64,000 nt of DNA, taken from NCBI GenBank assembly GCA_029204225.1, contig MU832183.1, positions 1-64,000 of the forward strand, written 5' to 3'. The translations under genes were made by a program, and so were the position numbers. Below the pieces are notes generated by a model, which searched no databases, was not told the origin of the DNA, and saw only the letters and a list, made by a program, of their open reading frames with translations. Below are positions 54,201 to 56,214 of this stretch, piece by piece (position 1 is the first letter of the stretch; each line of letters opens with the position of its first letter). The DNA is from Diphasiastrum complanatum (Eukaryota > Streptophyta > Lycopodiopsida > Lycopodiales > Lycopodiaceae).

Positions 54201-56214
54201 TCCAGAATCCGCTCAGATCTTAGCAAATTCCTCCTAGAAATCGGAACTAGATCACCTAAATTACCGCGATGGCTCTATGCTACAGTACAGCTCTGGTTTC
54301 CGCTCCGATGGCTTGGAATTGCATTGAAATTTCCAGGTTAGATAGCTGTCTCTACAGCGATTTCTCTCCTCTATGCCTTTTTGAAAATCTCCAAGAATTT
54401 TACTATCCTCTGATAGCTTTTTCTACTGCTGCTACTAAGCTCCCAAAGATGGAGATGGCTCTAATACCAATGTAATAGATCCTAACACCACAGTAGGGCA
54501 AACACTAACTGATCCACCCAACCTTGCCTACTCCCTGATATAGAGTAAGCCCCTCCTAGCCCAATGTGAGGACTGGTAGCATGCAACTGCCAAGTGTCGG
54601 CCACGTGTCACTGACATGGCCGACTGCACGTCGGGACCCAACTGGGGGCCCTGTCCTGCTGACAAGGTCCCTAGACTGTGTTAGGCCCGCCATGGCTATG
54701 GACCGTGCTGGGGCACACTACTCACACTGTCTTGCCCTGTTGGTCGTGTACGCTGGACACGACCCTGACTGTGGTATCTGACCTATCTGTGTTCTCTAGG
54801 GTTCGGCTCTGGTCACGAGCTCGTAACAGTTCCTATCACTCAAAAACTTTGATCGGATCTAGCGAAGTCCAAAGACCTCAGATCAATGTGCAATAACCTC
54901 ACAGGATCTAGGCATAATTAAAGGAAGCCTGAGATCAATAAATTCTAAAGAGTAAAAATGACTTTCTAAAGAGGAAGAAACGTGCTTTACCTATTTGGTC
55001 TAAGCACTTATTGTGAGGGGAGGTGGTGAATCCCACAGTAACCATAGGGGGATGTGGGTCGCAACTCAAGCTCCAACCAATTCTCAACTCCCCCTACTGG
55101 AATGTTGTCTTGGCACCCACCTTGGCAATGACAACTTCTTCATAACGAGGTTCATTCAACTTTGTAAAAGACACATATGAATAATTTTCTCCTTCTAGGC
55201 GTGGATTAAAGGTGCACCTCCCACTTCTGCTGCCAAAGTGGAGACCCACCAGCAGTGCACTAGGCTAGTAAGCTATTTATTCCACCCAAGGTCAATTCCA
55301 AGTTTTAGAGCTAATTTGGCTCTCCAAAAAGATTCATATAATGAATAAAACAACAATATTGGAACAATAAAAATTTGATTCGGAAGGATATAATTCCTTA
55401 GGACATAATACATATAACATTAGAGTTTTTGATTCCTGCCCCATAAAGAGCAGTAGAATCTCTTTGCAACTCAAAGCAATACCGAATTCAAGGCCAAAAG
55501 TTCTCTTCCATGTTTGCCTAACATTTGACGCAAAAGTTACCAGCTAAAAGAGTACTCCTTGGCTAATAAATTTAAGTTTCATGCTTCCACTAAGAATGTT
55601 CCATTCTCATTTTGATTTCAGTGAATTGCATGACATAAAAAGGACAAAAGAGTGCAAAACCTTGCAATTTTCTATCAAAGCGAATCACAAGTTTGCTGTG
55701 CTAATCAACTCAAGTTTTAACAATGGGCTCAAAACCACGCTAGCTGATGGTTTCTTCCAGAATCTAATAAGGAATTAAGTCAACTTAGGGTTGCCATCCC
55801 TAAAGTTGCAAGAAAAGTAAGATAACCAATCAAAAGCAAAACCTTGAAGCTCATCCATCGTTGCCATTCCAAACTAAGGCGATTTTGCGGCCTATACGAA
55901 TACAGATAGACAGAAAAACTCTTTTGCATCCTAAAGCTAATCCGATGTCGCAGCCAAGAGAGAGAAAACAACTCACTCGGCCCGAAGAAAGAAAGGTTGC
56001 AATTGATGATGCGATGCTGGGCTTCTCCGCCACCTGAAACCATCCGCACACATTTCGCACTCTTGAATTTTACACACCCATCGCAAGCTAAACCCTCAAA
56101 ATTTTCAGCTCTTTCCATCTCCATCTTTGTGCCCAATCAACTTACAACAGCCAAAACCAAGTCACAGGAAGATAATAAAGAAAGCATACACACCATGAGA
56201 ACCGTGGGAGGCAT
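11453..56214 (-). CDS. TOP3B: DNA topoisomerase 3-beta, 15 coding exons (complete)
   Basis: Type IA topoisomerase that cuts one strand through a 5'-phosphotyrosine; the beta form also acts on RNA in animals. Join, in gene order: 56214-56194, 56033-55977, 51884-51781, 35272-35179, 29363-29264, 27901-27655, 27497-27335, 25713-25594, 17117-17038, 14873-14592, 14448-14280, 13503-13375, 13121-12909, 12789-12610, 12106-11453. This gives 2,613 bases, 870 residues plus stop, close to the family length (about 860). All 14 introns are GT-AG and all phases agree. TOPRIM: VAEKPS at 8-13 and LDCDREGEN at 113-121. Active site: SYPRTES, catalytic Tyr330. HGIGTDAS lies at about 500-507. Cysteine pairs C618/C621 and C637/C640 begin the zinc-finger C-terminus, which ends in an Arg-Gly box at about 833-860. 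The RGG tail and zinc fingers argue for 3-beta rather than 3-alpha. Introns hold the mobile DNA described separately. Confidence 0.95.
12610..12789 (-). CDS. TOP3B: TOP3B exon 14 (residues 594-653)
   Basis: Acceptor CTTTAG, donor GTGAAC, 60 codons. Encodes [20 protein letters not shown] and two CxxC pairs (C618/C621 and C637/C640), the first zinc finger of the C-terminal region. Confidence 0.95.
12909..13121 (-). CDS. TOP3B: TOP3B exon 13 (residues 523-593)
   Basis: Acceptor TGTGTCAG, donor GTAAGT. Encodes [18 protein letters not shown] and the helical segment with [11 protein letters not shown], the end of the catalytic core. Confidence 0.95.
13375..13503 (-). CDS. TOP3B: TOP3B exon 12 (residues 480-522)
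   Basis: Acceptor TCTTTCAG, 43 codons, donor GTGAAA, phase 0 at both ends. Encodes [16 protein letters not shown], then [16 protein letters not shown], a strongly conserved DNA-binding segment. Confidence 0.96.
14280..14448 (-). CDS. TOP3B: TOP3B exon 11 (residues 423-479)
   Basis: Acceptor CGACCAG, donor GTGAGA. Begins [17 protein letters not shown], in line with the family's beta-rich domain. A more downstream acceptor (TTATAG) is out of phase and is rejected. Confidence 0.93.
14592..14873 (-). CDS. TOP3B: TOP3B exon 10 with active-site tyrosine (residues 329-423)
   Basis: Acceptor AATCCAG, donor GTAACT. The first base completes Ser329, then [11 protein letters not shown] follows, so catalytic Tyr330 is the second residue of the exon. 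[11 protein letters not shown], another strongly conserved phrase, is further on. An acceptor (GTACAG) 14 bases downstream would delete the tyrosine and is rejected. Confidence 0.96.
15928..16761. mobile_element. hAT-like non-autonomous element, GTTCCGGAAC type
   Basis: 834 bases in intron 9. The ends read CTTAGTTGCCCGTTCC on the left and, reversed, CTTAGAAACCCGTTCC on the right. Subterminal copies of GTTCCGGAAC and near variants stand at both ends. Eight-base flanks ATATAAAT and GTATATAT agree at 6 of 8, weakly supporting a target duplication. The interior is more GC-rich and contains short open frames on both strands (16321-16623) that I treat as non-coding. Confidence 0.6.
17038..17117 (-). 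CDS. TOP3B: TOP3B exon 9 (residues 303-329)
   Basis: Acceptor TTTCCAG, donor GTTTGC. Encodes [15 protein letters not shown] and [10 protein letters not shown] directly before the active-site tyrosine. It ends with AG of Ser329. Confidence 0.94.
17363..17992. mobile_element. hAT-like non-autonomous element, ACGGTTC type
   Basis: 630 bases in intron 8, flanked by a perfect 8-base duplication ATATATAA (17355-17362 and 17993-18000). Ends are CATAGAACCC and, reversed, CATAGAATCA. Both subterminal regions are packed with ACGGTTC/GAACCGT in both orientations, for example around 17378-17445 and 17891-17980. The centre is an ACAGAT minisatellite and an AT-rich tract. The 8-bp duplication and short terminal inverted repeats are hAT hallmarks. 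Confidence 0.75.
17520..17812 (+). repeat. ACAGAT minisatellite
   Basis: Irregular tandem array built from GATGATACAGAT, GATTTGACAGAT and GATTTCACAGAT words, about 25 copies of CAGAT. It lies wholly inside the ACGGTTC-type element. It opens frames on the minus strand with a repeated Ser/Val pattern that have no coding meaning. Confidence 0.85.
18013..18209. mobile_element. Short GC-rich palindromic element, CCGGGCGC type
   Basis: Two blocks of CGCCCGGGCGC-like words (18013-18063 and 18140-18209) flank an A/T-rich core. Flanks AATAATAA (18005-18012) and AATAATAG (18210-18217) agree at 7 of 8, again an 8-bp duplication. It lies only 20 bases right of the previous element. Because both flanks are AT-rich simple sequence, the duplication could be chance. 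Confidence 0.5.
18664..18704. repeat. (AT)n microsatellite
   Basis: About 20 AT units in TOP3B intron 8. Confidence 0.95.
19097..19172 (+). repeat. (TC)n microsatellite heading the satellite array
   Basis: About 38 TC units. Shorter TC runs recur inside the array at about 19389, 19603, 19992, 20288, 20885, 21221 and 21522, each just before a GTCCACTCAAGCC word or, for the last, before the LINE relic. Confidence 0.95.
19173..21520 (+). repeat. Tandem satellite with CACGTG/CACATG palindromes
   Basis: Irregular tandem array of at least eight higher units (180-420 bases apart), each opening with a TC run and GTCCACTCAAGCCTACGTGG, then subunits such as GGCTTGCCACACAAGCC and GGCCTACGTGGCTTGCC. 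The near palindrome TTGCCACRTGGCAA recurs throughout; its core is a G-box-like CACGTG or CACATG. Many open frames on both strands come from the repeat and code for nothing recognisable. An isolated further block of the same units lies at 22083-22375. Confidence 0.9.
21605..21817 (+). pseudogene. LINE ORF1 C-terminal relic
   Basis: 71 codons with one internal [18 protein letters not shown], then [13 protein letters not shown] and FRDGRPV, match the ORF1 end of the intact LINE in this window ([15 protein letters not shown], then [13 protein letters not shown] and FIDGKPR). It directly follows a TC run closing the satellite array, which ties the array to a LINE. The upstream part of ORF1 and all of ORF2 are missing. 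Confidence 0.75.
21944..22017 (+). repeat. LINE-associated module, copy A
   Basis: Contains GACGGCATTGTTCCATC, then CTTTTGGCATGGAAAAGACG and TTAATAAAGC, and runs into (TC)n. The same words occur at 40100-40190 and 43059-43100. The AATAAA inside it would suit a polyadenylation signal. Here it follows the ORF1 relic by about 130 bases and precedes another block of satellite units. Confidence 0.75.
22015..22082 (+). repeat. (TC)n microsatellite
   Basis: About 33 TC units with one interruption, starting right after module copy A and running into satellite units that begin GGTCCACTCAAGCCTACATGG (shortened by one base per copy). Confidence 0.95.
22083..22375 (+). repeat. Isolated block of the CACGTG satellite
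   Basis: Same units as the main array (CTACGTGG, TTGCCACGTGG, AAGCCTACGG). It ends without any LINE coding sequence after it, so this copy consists only of module, (TC)n and satellite. Confidence 0.85.
22430..22720. repeat. G-run and C-run rich block
   Basis: Unusually dense blocks of 5-8 G or C on both strands separated by T runs, for example around 22448-22465, 22531-22560 and 22625-22680. The resulting frames on both strands (about 100 codons) are low in complexity and are not called genes. Could be an unrecognised element with purine-rich repeats. Confidence 0.4.
22905..23040 (+). mobile_element. (AT)n followed by a GGTACC-type element end
   Basis: An (AT)n run to 22936, then CATAGTACCCCGTGG and seven or so GGTACC-like words in both orientations up to 23037. 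The CATAG start after an AT run is the same arrangement as the ACGGTTC-type element at 17363. No matching right end with GGTACC words was found, so this is one terminus. Confidence 0.5.
23160..23530 (+). repeat. Minisatellite of about 80 bases
   Basis: Two to three diverged tandem units, each with GAGCAGACCATGGGGCC, GGGAGACCAACACAGG, AGCATCACATGGGG and CAGGTACAGAGGCACATGG. Further partial units continue to about 23520. Frames on both strands are open because of the repeat. Confidence 0.75.
23545..23655 (+). repeat. GTGAGAG short tandem repeat
   Basis: Repeats of GAGAGGCATTGTGAGAG and GAGAGCCAGTGAGAGGCTGTG just upstream of the 23672 ORF. Confidence 0.75.
23672..24019 (+). CDS. Unknown 115-aa charged helical protein
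   Basis: ATG to TAG, no internal stop, higher GC than the surrounding intron. The product is almost wholly helical and charged ([20 protein letters not shown], later a run of Arg/Ala/Glu), with a short [17 protein letters not shown] middle and an acidic tail. No catalytic motif. It lies inside TOP3B intron 8 on the strand opposite to the gene, between the GGTACC-type end and the GTTCCGGAAC-type end, facing the AT-hook ORF at 24559-25134. Most likely part of an unidentified element, or a captured fragment. Confidence 0.4.
   Translation: MAECIPPRPEGEARRKLEEDVRRHNERHRKQEADIAEMLRQTRERHPELQIPAPAVELDLDEQIGMNFTRRQLIMVRERAARHRADQEAARANREAERERHNNAPDEGEESVEDP
24314..24398 (+). repeat. Two-copy 40-base direct repeat
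   Basis: Units begin ACACGCACACACCATTTGAA and end in TAAAACTGCAAGTA; the two copies differ at a few positions. Confidence 0.9.
24559..25134 (-). CDS. Unknown 191-codon ORF with AT-hook-like motif
   Basis: Open minus frame ending at 24559. No in-frame ATG opens it; the first codon used is GTG, and the frame remains open upstream, so a 5' exon may be missing. Features: Pro/Ala/Ser-rich N-terminal third, then [16 protein letters not shown] and [11 protein letters not shown], the latter close to an AT-hook core (GRP), then an acidic Ser-rich stretch ([10 protein letters not shown]) and an acidic tail. Such a layout suggests a DNA-binding accessory protein. It faces the 23672 ORF tail to tail. 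Confidence 0.4.
   Translation of the reverse strand: MEDLRQPSASVHCLHISPLYLPPSQPVPPPAAAPRAYTLGAHHPRSTAQGVPSFASLSQPATAWAQPSQQGDLHGGDEALTAPLVRKRPRRPKGAPNKKGKAQKLQGRRGRPRKAPVIARGAALQRAGAGVVGLACLGADAEADWDDASDESSSSDTQPMPAPDRHRYRLRESARGPELSPEHSSESEPEH
25330..25473 (-). mobile_element. Terminus of a GTTCCGGAAC-type element, with internal duplication
   Basis: Read on the minus strand it starts CTTAGTTGCCCGTTCCGGAA, identical in its first 20 bases to the left end of the element at 15928, followed by GGGACCCCCAAAAAATTAAA. The segment is duplicated in tandem (about 60 bases). No opposite end was found nearby. Together with 15928 it forms an inverted pair flanking TOP3B exon 9. Confidence 0.6.
25594..25713 (-). 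CDS. TOP3B: TOP3B exon 8 (residues 263-302)
   Basis: Acceptor TGGCCAG, 40 codons, donor GTTGGT, phase 0. Ends [12 protein letters not shown], the usual lead-in to the active-site domain. The 8.5-kb intron after it carries the satellite array and several palindrome-rich elements. Confidence 0.93.
25714..27334. other. TOP3B intron 7, nothing recognised
   Basis: Apart from short open frames on both strands without domain signal, no feature is supported in this 1.6-kb intron. Confidence 0.5.
27335..27497 (-). CDS. TOP3B: TOP3B exon 7 (residues 208-262)
   Basis: Acceptor TTTTCAG, donor GTGAGT. Encodes [16 protein letters not shown], a diagnostic topoisomerase 3 motif, then the segment ending GRLFDRE. 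It is separated from exon 6 by only 157 bases. Confidence 0.95.
27655..27901 (-). CDS. TOP3B: TOP3B exon 6 (residues 126-208)
   Basis: Acceptor ACTTCAG, donor GTATGG. Encodes [27 protein letters not shown] and [14 protein letters not shown], hallmark phrases of domain II of topoisomerase 3. It ends with TC of a Ser codon completed in exon 7. Confidence 0.95.
27902..29263. other. TOP3B intron 5, nothing recognised
   Basis: A TTTGTTGTTTTTGTTGTTTG low-complexity tract near 28221 is the only visible structure. Confidence 0.5.
29264..29363 (-). CDS. TOP3B: TOP3B exon 5 (residues 93-126)
   Basis: Acceptor ATATTAG, donor GTAAGC. Encodes [16 protein letters not shown]: the TOPRIM DxDxE motif (Asp114, Asp116, Glu118), which binds the catalytic magnesium in this family. 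Confidence 0.95.
30765..30840. repeat. Palindromic cluster (GTACATTC/TACAGTAC words)
   Basis: CCGGAATGTACTGTACATTC and the following CTGTACAGTACGTTCC can fold back on themselves. It resembles a subterminal block of the palindrome-rich elements. A possible partner end (AGAACAAGCAACTATG) lies at about 34669-34684, with hAT relics between the two, but their 8-base flanks do not match. Confidence 0.4.
31197..31335 (+). repeat. Degenerate telomere-like repeats (TTTAGGG)
   Basis: Words GTTAGGG, TTTAGGG, GGGTTTAGGGTTTAGGG and TTTAGGG recur within 140 bases, mixed with related words. The plant telomere unit is TTTAGGG. The array is short and degenerate, as in many plant promoters and interstitial sites. 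Confidence 0.6.
31433..31873 (+). pseudogene. hAT transposase relic (DUF659-like part)
   Basis: The open frame ends [20 protein letters not shown], then [11 protein letters not shown], then [12 protein letters not shown]. This pattern (LA.MFY..NLPF....S..FR, then a short link and a P....LRT-like piece) resembles the region shared by plant hAT transposases of the DUF659 group. The frame stops at 31873, and what follows to 32513 is unrelated sequence, so the gene is broken. The first 60 codons are Pro/Thr-rich. It is on the strand opposite TOP3B, in intron 4. Confidence 0.45.
31880..32553. other. Unassigned intron sequence between hAT relic and element A
   Basis: Contains no open frame of note. 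The leader-like composition (ACACACACCAAGACTAGC) recalls an LTR read on the minus strand but no partner is present. Confidence 0.3.
32554..32999. mobile_element. hAT-like element A, GGGAACG type
   Basis: 446 bases. Ends CATAGTTGCC and, reversed, CATAGTTACT. Flanked by GGCCATTG (32546-32553) and GGCCATGG (33000-33007), 7 of 8 matching. The two termini carry repeated GGGAACG/CGTTCCC words. The middle (ATAAGTTTGAAACA, AAAACCGGCAAAGTG, AACAGTCAACAAAAAACTGA) is nearly identical to element B at 35929, so both are copies of one family. Confidence 0.75.
33011..33080 (+). repeat. (TG)n(AG)n compound microsatellite
   Basis: About 20 TG units followed by about 13 AG units, starting four bases right of the target duplication of element A. 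Confidence 0.95.
33208..34200 (+). pseudogene. Broken coding relics, possibly the rest of the hAT element
   Basis: Several plus frames in succession look protein-like: [20 protein letters not shown] (33280s), then [20 protein letters not shown] (33560s), then an acidic stretch [20 protein letters not shown] (33820s). Frames shift repeatedly and stops intervene. I cannot assign these pieces to a domain; position and strand suggest the same hAT-derived element as 31433-31873. Confidence 0.3.
34650..34684. mobile_element. Single terminus of a GTTCC-type element
   Basis: CGTTCCGTTCCAGAAC then AAGCAACTATG; read in reverse it begins CATAGTTGCTTGTTC, like the ends of element A. No left end with a matching 8-base flank was found. 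Confidence 0.45.
34690..34812 (+). repeat. Two-copy tandem duplication of about 70 bases
   Basis: AAAGTCTTAAGGTACTT, then ACCTGTTTGCAAGGCA and TACAACTA, occur twice in succession. The word ACAACTATGCATACG of the first copy also occurs at about 30720, 4 kb to the left. Confidence 0.75.
35179..35272 (-). CDS. TOP3B: TOP3B exon 4 (residues 61-92)
   Basis: Acceptor CATGTAG, donor GTAATT. One base completes the split Ser codon, then [19 protein letters not shown] and SEANPK follow, a conserved family stretch. It joins exon 5 in phase 0. Confidence 0.93.
35929..36361. mobile_element. hAT-like element B, GGGAACG type
   Basis: 433 bases. Ends CAAGGTTGTCAGGG and, reversed, CATAGTTACCAGGG. Flanked by CCCATAGT (35921-35928) and CCCATAAT (36362-36369), 7 of 8 matching. 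Terminal regions carry GGGAACGCGTTCCC-like palindromes; the central 200 bases match element A closely. It lies in TOP3B intron 3. Confidence 0.75.
36380..36495. repeat. GTTCC/CCAGCATT palindromic cluster beside element B
   Basis: ACGTGTTCCAGAACACATTC, then GCCAGCCCAGCATT twice, then CATTCCGGAATG. The CATTCCGGAATG palindrome recurs at 39692-39703 beside CTCCGGAAC, so the 3.2 kb between may be bounded by two ends of one element, but no target duplication was confirmed. Confidence 0.45.
36496..38433. other. Intron 3 sequence without recognised gene
   Basis: A plus frame at 37213-37683 is the longest here; its product has no domain I recognise, and its second half is hydrophobic and low in complexity. 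Otherwise AT-rich sequence. Confidence 0.35.
38442..38916. mobile_element. hAT-like element, GCGAATCAC type
   Basis: 475 bases flanked by a perfect 8-base duplication CTGCAAAT (38434-38441 and 38917-38924). Left end CATAGTTGCATAATGGAACC; right end, reversed, CAGTGTTTTGCGATTCAC. Subterminal words are GCGAATCAC, GGTTCGAATC and GTGATTCGC on the left and GAATCGCGATT, GTGAATCGC on the right. The interior is A-rich without coding potential. Confidence 0.75.
39393..39650 (-). pseudogene. Ty3/gypsy reverse transcriptase-RNase H fragment
   Basis: The minus frame opens with [20 protein letters not shown], then YAYNYGHV and [17 protein letters not shown]. This is the segment linking reverse transcriptase and RNase H in Ty3/gypsy polyproteins (a ...QL..FLG...YYR.F pattern, then L..L.K). 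A preceding piece FDPEKIVLK lies one frame away. Nothing else of the element was found here. Confidence 0.7.
40097..40188 (+). repeat. LINE-associated module, copy B
   Basis: GACGGCATTGATCCATC, then TTATACGCCTTTTGGCATG, AAAAAGACGTTAATAC, running into (CT)n at 40189-40236. It precedes the broken LINE. No LINE coding sequence lies upstream of it. Confidence 0.75.
40189..40236 (+). repeat. (CT)n microsatellite
   Basis: 24 CT units between module B and the monomer block of LINE copy 1. Confidence 0.95.
40237..40625 (+). repeat. 5' monomer block of LINE copy 1
   Basis: Tandem GC-rich repeats of GCTGACTGGGCGCAGCTGAC, about 117 bases per higher unit: GCTGACTGGATGCGGA at 40278 and 40395, each followed by GGGCACGCAGCTGAGCGCAC. 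It is unrelated in sequence to the CACGTG satellite and to the block before LINE copy 2, although it holds the same position. Confidence 0.8.
40637..41722 (+). pseudogene. LINE copy 1 ORF1, broken
   Basis: Starts ATGGCTCCTCCTCGAGG. Pro/Ser-rich N-terminus, a TAG at 40823-40825, two long C runs (40712-40730 and 40828-40849), then a clean frame from 41069: coiled coil ([17 protein letters not shown]), then a conserved core ([31 protein letters not shown]) shared with LINE copy 2 ORF1. Likely an RNA-binding chaperone as in other LINE ORF1 proteins. The C runs may vary in length by slippage or by sequencing error. Confidence 0.75.
41740..42960 (+). pseudogene. LINE copy 1 ORF2, endonuclease part only, frameshifted
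   Basis: AP-type endonuclease motifs are visible over at least three frames: [51 protein letters not shown]. Frame changes occur near 41950 and 42700. It then reaches the linker ([20 protein letters not shown]) and stops making sense after about 42940. The reverse transcriptase is absent, so this copy is dead. It is in TOP3B intron 3 on the opposite strand. Confidence 0.8.
43059..43104 (+). repeat. LINE-associated module, copy C
   Basis: GGTCTTATATGCCTTTTGG, CATGGAAAAGACATTAATAA and AGC run into (TC)n at 43105-43157. It separates the broken copy 1 from copy 2. Confidence 0.75.
43105..43157 (+). repeat. (TC)n microsatellite
   Basis: About 25 TC units between module C and the GC-rich block of LINE copy 2. 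Confidence 0.95.
43158..43390 (+). repeat. 5' GC-rich monomer block of LINE copy 2
   Basis: Short tandem words CCGCCCTGCTGGTGCGCTGC, CCGCCCTGCTGGCGCTGCTG and variants, with an internal CTCTCTCTCT. It holds the same position as the other two monomer blocks, but the sequence is unrelated. Confidence 0.75.
43391..44311 (+). CDS. LINE copy 2 ORF1 protein (intact)
   Basis: 306 residues from ATGGCACCTAAGAAAAAG to TAG at 44309-44311. N-terminus basic then Pro-rich; residues about 65-150 form a leucine/glutamate coiled coil ([20 protein letters not shown], later [18 protein letters not shown]). The C-terminal core has [24 protein letters not shown] and [11 protein letters not shown], shared with copy 1 and with the 21605 relic. 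By analogy with LINE ORF1 proteins, it would be a trimeric RNA-binding chaperone. The ATG is chosen because the sequence before it is the repeat block. ORF2 continues in the same frame after the TAG. Confidence 0.85.
   Translation: MAPKKKGGVLTPPSLLDTPPSPVVMEEPSSVIETSDIPVNMAAIDYTPSKPTESLFAYDLSFIRQEILGLKKQLHLFEAENSKLAKDLFGVTERVEQLEQENIYLKQRIAEKSALEETSNKINSLEKQVEETKTWAALFKPDDMGSKLSSLAKQVEETTSILKQGNHSQISSFPKENDLETVLGEQARRAKKAFNIRVRGIANGGKPLEEATDLLISKLSHVADGFDTAWRSKFDDNVLFIKFRSLSQRNAALRLRAKLKGTFIYMDDDLTNTQWLARKKIILEAKEKGQRVVFIDGKPRFFDLPQ
44360..47893 (+). CDS. LINE copy 2 ORF2: endonuclease-reverse transcriptase (intact)
   Basis: 1,177 codons without a stop. AP-like endonuclease at about 1-265: [20 protein letters not shown] (Glu34), [12 protein letters not shown] (about 147-157), [20 protein letters not shown]. 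Reverse transcriptase at about 500-780: [47 protein letters not shown] and catalytic YADD at about 696-699. A CQLC...H....C zinc-like motif lies at about 1026-1045. The first codon of the open frame here is TTG; there is no AUG until about residue 81, beyond the first endonuclease motifs, while the frame is continuous with ORF1 except for one TAG. Target-primed reverse transcription would be its mechanism. It sits antisense in TOP3B intron 3 and may still be active. Confidence 0.9.
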   Translation: MRLGFWNCNGFLSSSSAGDFADFIRKCDILLLAETHESLYHPLPNIQEYSWHSAFRPFVRGKTCRGSGGVACLYRDTTVQMVKQDPYARYIWLHIIGSLLGLPQDIYIAVCYFAPQTSVFAEFGGDPFQALSDDIAIFSQQGSILLAGDFNARTSSRQTEFHAATDLLRLYPLDMGLDRVSQDADTPATSFGEQLITLAETHALAILNGLTQWPSSSAYTCYPHGGGHSVVDYFIGSPALISHISDFSITPPTISDHSLLHISLGHITSSLQVSCSLPTHKRIPFTQSGFTNYTTILSQLLANFPFMAPIDQQATFLSTSLLAAASSSFPTKTTSSHRSVHNRWYDAECRSLHNHVTYARSHSPATLKQCQKEYHRTTRTKKIKYLQSLCQKMINSLDSPSSSFFWKHFTRHSSTLAPIAIESWIEYATELYTTDSPPTSLSPRPDHCSLFTPDMVENAIKHAKLNKATDYDSLSVDFLKPVAHLISPYIAHVFNTAVTSGFPTAWCTNILHPILKAGDPMNVGNYRTIMIGHTLAKIYGSILQTVTGSFAETEGLHAMGQAGFRPGYSTSDQIFILRCIIEEARHRKQRIYCCFVDFRKAFDSVPRHLLLQRLSSLGFSEDTIAAIITLYERVFARFRDGSGWSSQIHSTIGVKQGCPLSPTLFALYIDDLERIIREEGGEGCPLADIIIPILLYADDVVLLSSSAAGLQSHLSALHHFCQRWGLTVNLKKTKIMVFNTNRQHMRDVIFYYDGLPIEIVTSYTYLGVLFSGPLLTFRPAATARLRKGHTALVHMERFCSTYYVQDPATRCLLFSATVSPVVLYSAETWCPDLSRDTWRDLTRIQILMLSRIIRAKPSVPHDIILAEFASPPLVVGAMFQIITFLHRVSDLDTSRYIVAALTSSCTIADQGAKHSWYRSVSALLQTWGLSALDLPNGTHAYIRQQIYRSYIRTIWSHPDPDRVKLHYYGTHLLRLDVSGLPILPVYLTQTLSFGLRYRIGQLRVSSHQLAIETGRYTDTPRLQRICQLCSLQEVEDEFHFIFRCPVYYEIRGRYHCLYRDIPLTLSSFLEYPDARCVGLLLREMYILRASLLPTLSDMDSSQAHITQFFQKRDRVDISVADFDVPVRRSKTQRVSARSSATRSSYIKPLSLIASLFLCRFRKTQSGVKIQGLNFWLF
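47894..48903. other. Sequence after LINE copy 2, no gene assigned
   Basis: The LINE 3' end is not marked by a poly(A) or simple-repeat tail that I can see, and the module found before the LINEs is not present here. A minus frame at 48004-48255 (83 codons, [20 protein letters not shown]) looks protein-like but matches no TOP3B segment and no element family I know. Confidence 0.4.
48904..49343 (-). mobile_element. Probable 3' LTR of a Ty3/gypsy element
   Basis: On the minus strand it follows a chromodomain ORF and a purine tract (GTCGGGGAGAG) and ends GGGGTCTCACA. It contains a short TATA-like sequence and a purine/pyrimidine-rich leader. The 5' boundary is approximate because no canonical TG is seen there. 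Confidence 0.45.
49391..49810 (-). pseudogene. Ty3/gypsy chromovirus chromodomain, polyprotein 3' end
   Basis: The C-terminal part of this minus frame reads [19 protein letters not shown] and then IDVF, the typical chromodomain end of chromovirus integrases (FLVQWKG...D.TWEP). It ends with TGA at 49391. The upstream part (to about 50300) is probably more of the same element but shifted and unrecognisable. The chromodomain targets integration to marked chromatin in this family. Confidence 0.7.
50300..51780. other. Intron 3 end, (TG)n and no gene
   Basis: Holds a (TG)n microsatellite at about 51215-51253; otherwise AT-rich sequence with short frames lacking any domain. Confidence 0.5.
51781..51884 (-). 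CDS. TOP3B: TOP3B exon 3 (residues 27-61)
   Basis: Acceptor ...ACTAG, donor GTGACA, ends with two bases of a Ser codon. Encodes DVHEFDGTF and VTSVIGHV, which match the conserved TOPRIM segment between VAEKPS and the DxD motif. The alternative acceptors CACAG and CAG a few bases downstream give the wrong phase. The exon stands alone between a 16.5-kb and a 4.1-kb intron. Confidence 0.92.
52366..53565 (-). pseudogene. Ty3/gypsy gag with CCHC zinc knuckle
   Basis: Starts [14 protein letters not shown] at 53565. A coiled-coil-like Glu-rich part follows, then a capsid-like stretch ([32 protein letters not shown]). After a stop at about 53044 the frame continues as [15 protein letters not shown] and [10 protein letters not shown], the usual capsid end, then a [14 protein letters not shown] zinc knuckle (CX2CX4HX4C) near 52490-52540. 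Several stops and frameshifts interrupt it, so it is dead. Protease, reverse transcriptase and integrase are missing to the left. Confidence 0.75.
54455..54470 (-). promoter_or_regulatory. Ty3/gypsy primer-binding site
   Basis: On the minus strand, TTGGTATTAGAGCC follows the LTR end ...ATCTATTACA. It is a variant of the initiator-methionine tRNA primer site TGGTATCAGAGC common in plant retrotransposons. Confidence 0.7.
54471..54828 (-). mobile_element. 5' LTR of a Ty3/gypsy element (minus)
   Basis: 358 bases. On the minus strand it begins TGTTACGAGCTCGTGACC and ends GGATCTATTACA (TG...CA), directly followed by the primer-binding site and the 5' leader of gag. The matching 3' LTR is not in the window; the LTR at 48904 has different ends and belongs to another element. 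Lies in TOP3B intron 2. Confidence 0.65.
54829..55976. other. Intron 2 sequence, nothing recognised
   Basis: No domain or repeat structure seen between the LTR and exon 2. Confidence 0.45.
55977..56033 (-). CDS. TOP3B: TOP3B exon 2 (residues 8-26)
   Basis: Acceptor TTTCAG, 57 bases, donor GTGAGT, phase 0 on both sides. Encodes [12 protein letters not shown]..., the first TOPRIM motif, whose glutamate (residue 10) acts in strand transfer in this family. Confidence 0.92.
56194..56214 (-). CDS. TOP3B: TOP3B coding exon 1 (residues 1-7)
   Basis: A 21-base coding exon, MPPTVLM, followed by donor GTGTAT. The ATG sits in TTCAACCATGCC. It was found because exon 2 opens directly with VAEKPS, which in type IA enzymes follows a short beta-strand of the form VLM. 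Confidence 0.9.

Noticed and set aside
48904-54828. LTRs at 48904 and 54471 as two ends of one element enclosing exon 3
   Set aside because: Their termini and sequence differ, so they belong to two separate truncated elements.
11453-56214. Assignment as topoisomerase 3-alpha or plastid topoisomerase I
   Set aside because: The LYKEL...PLCPFCYN zinc region and the Arg-Gly tail are 3-beta features, and there is no organelle-targeting extension before VLMVAEKPS.
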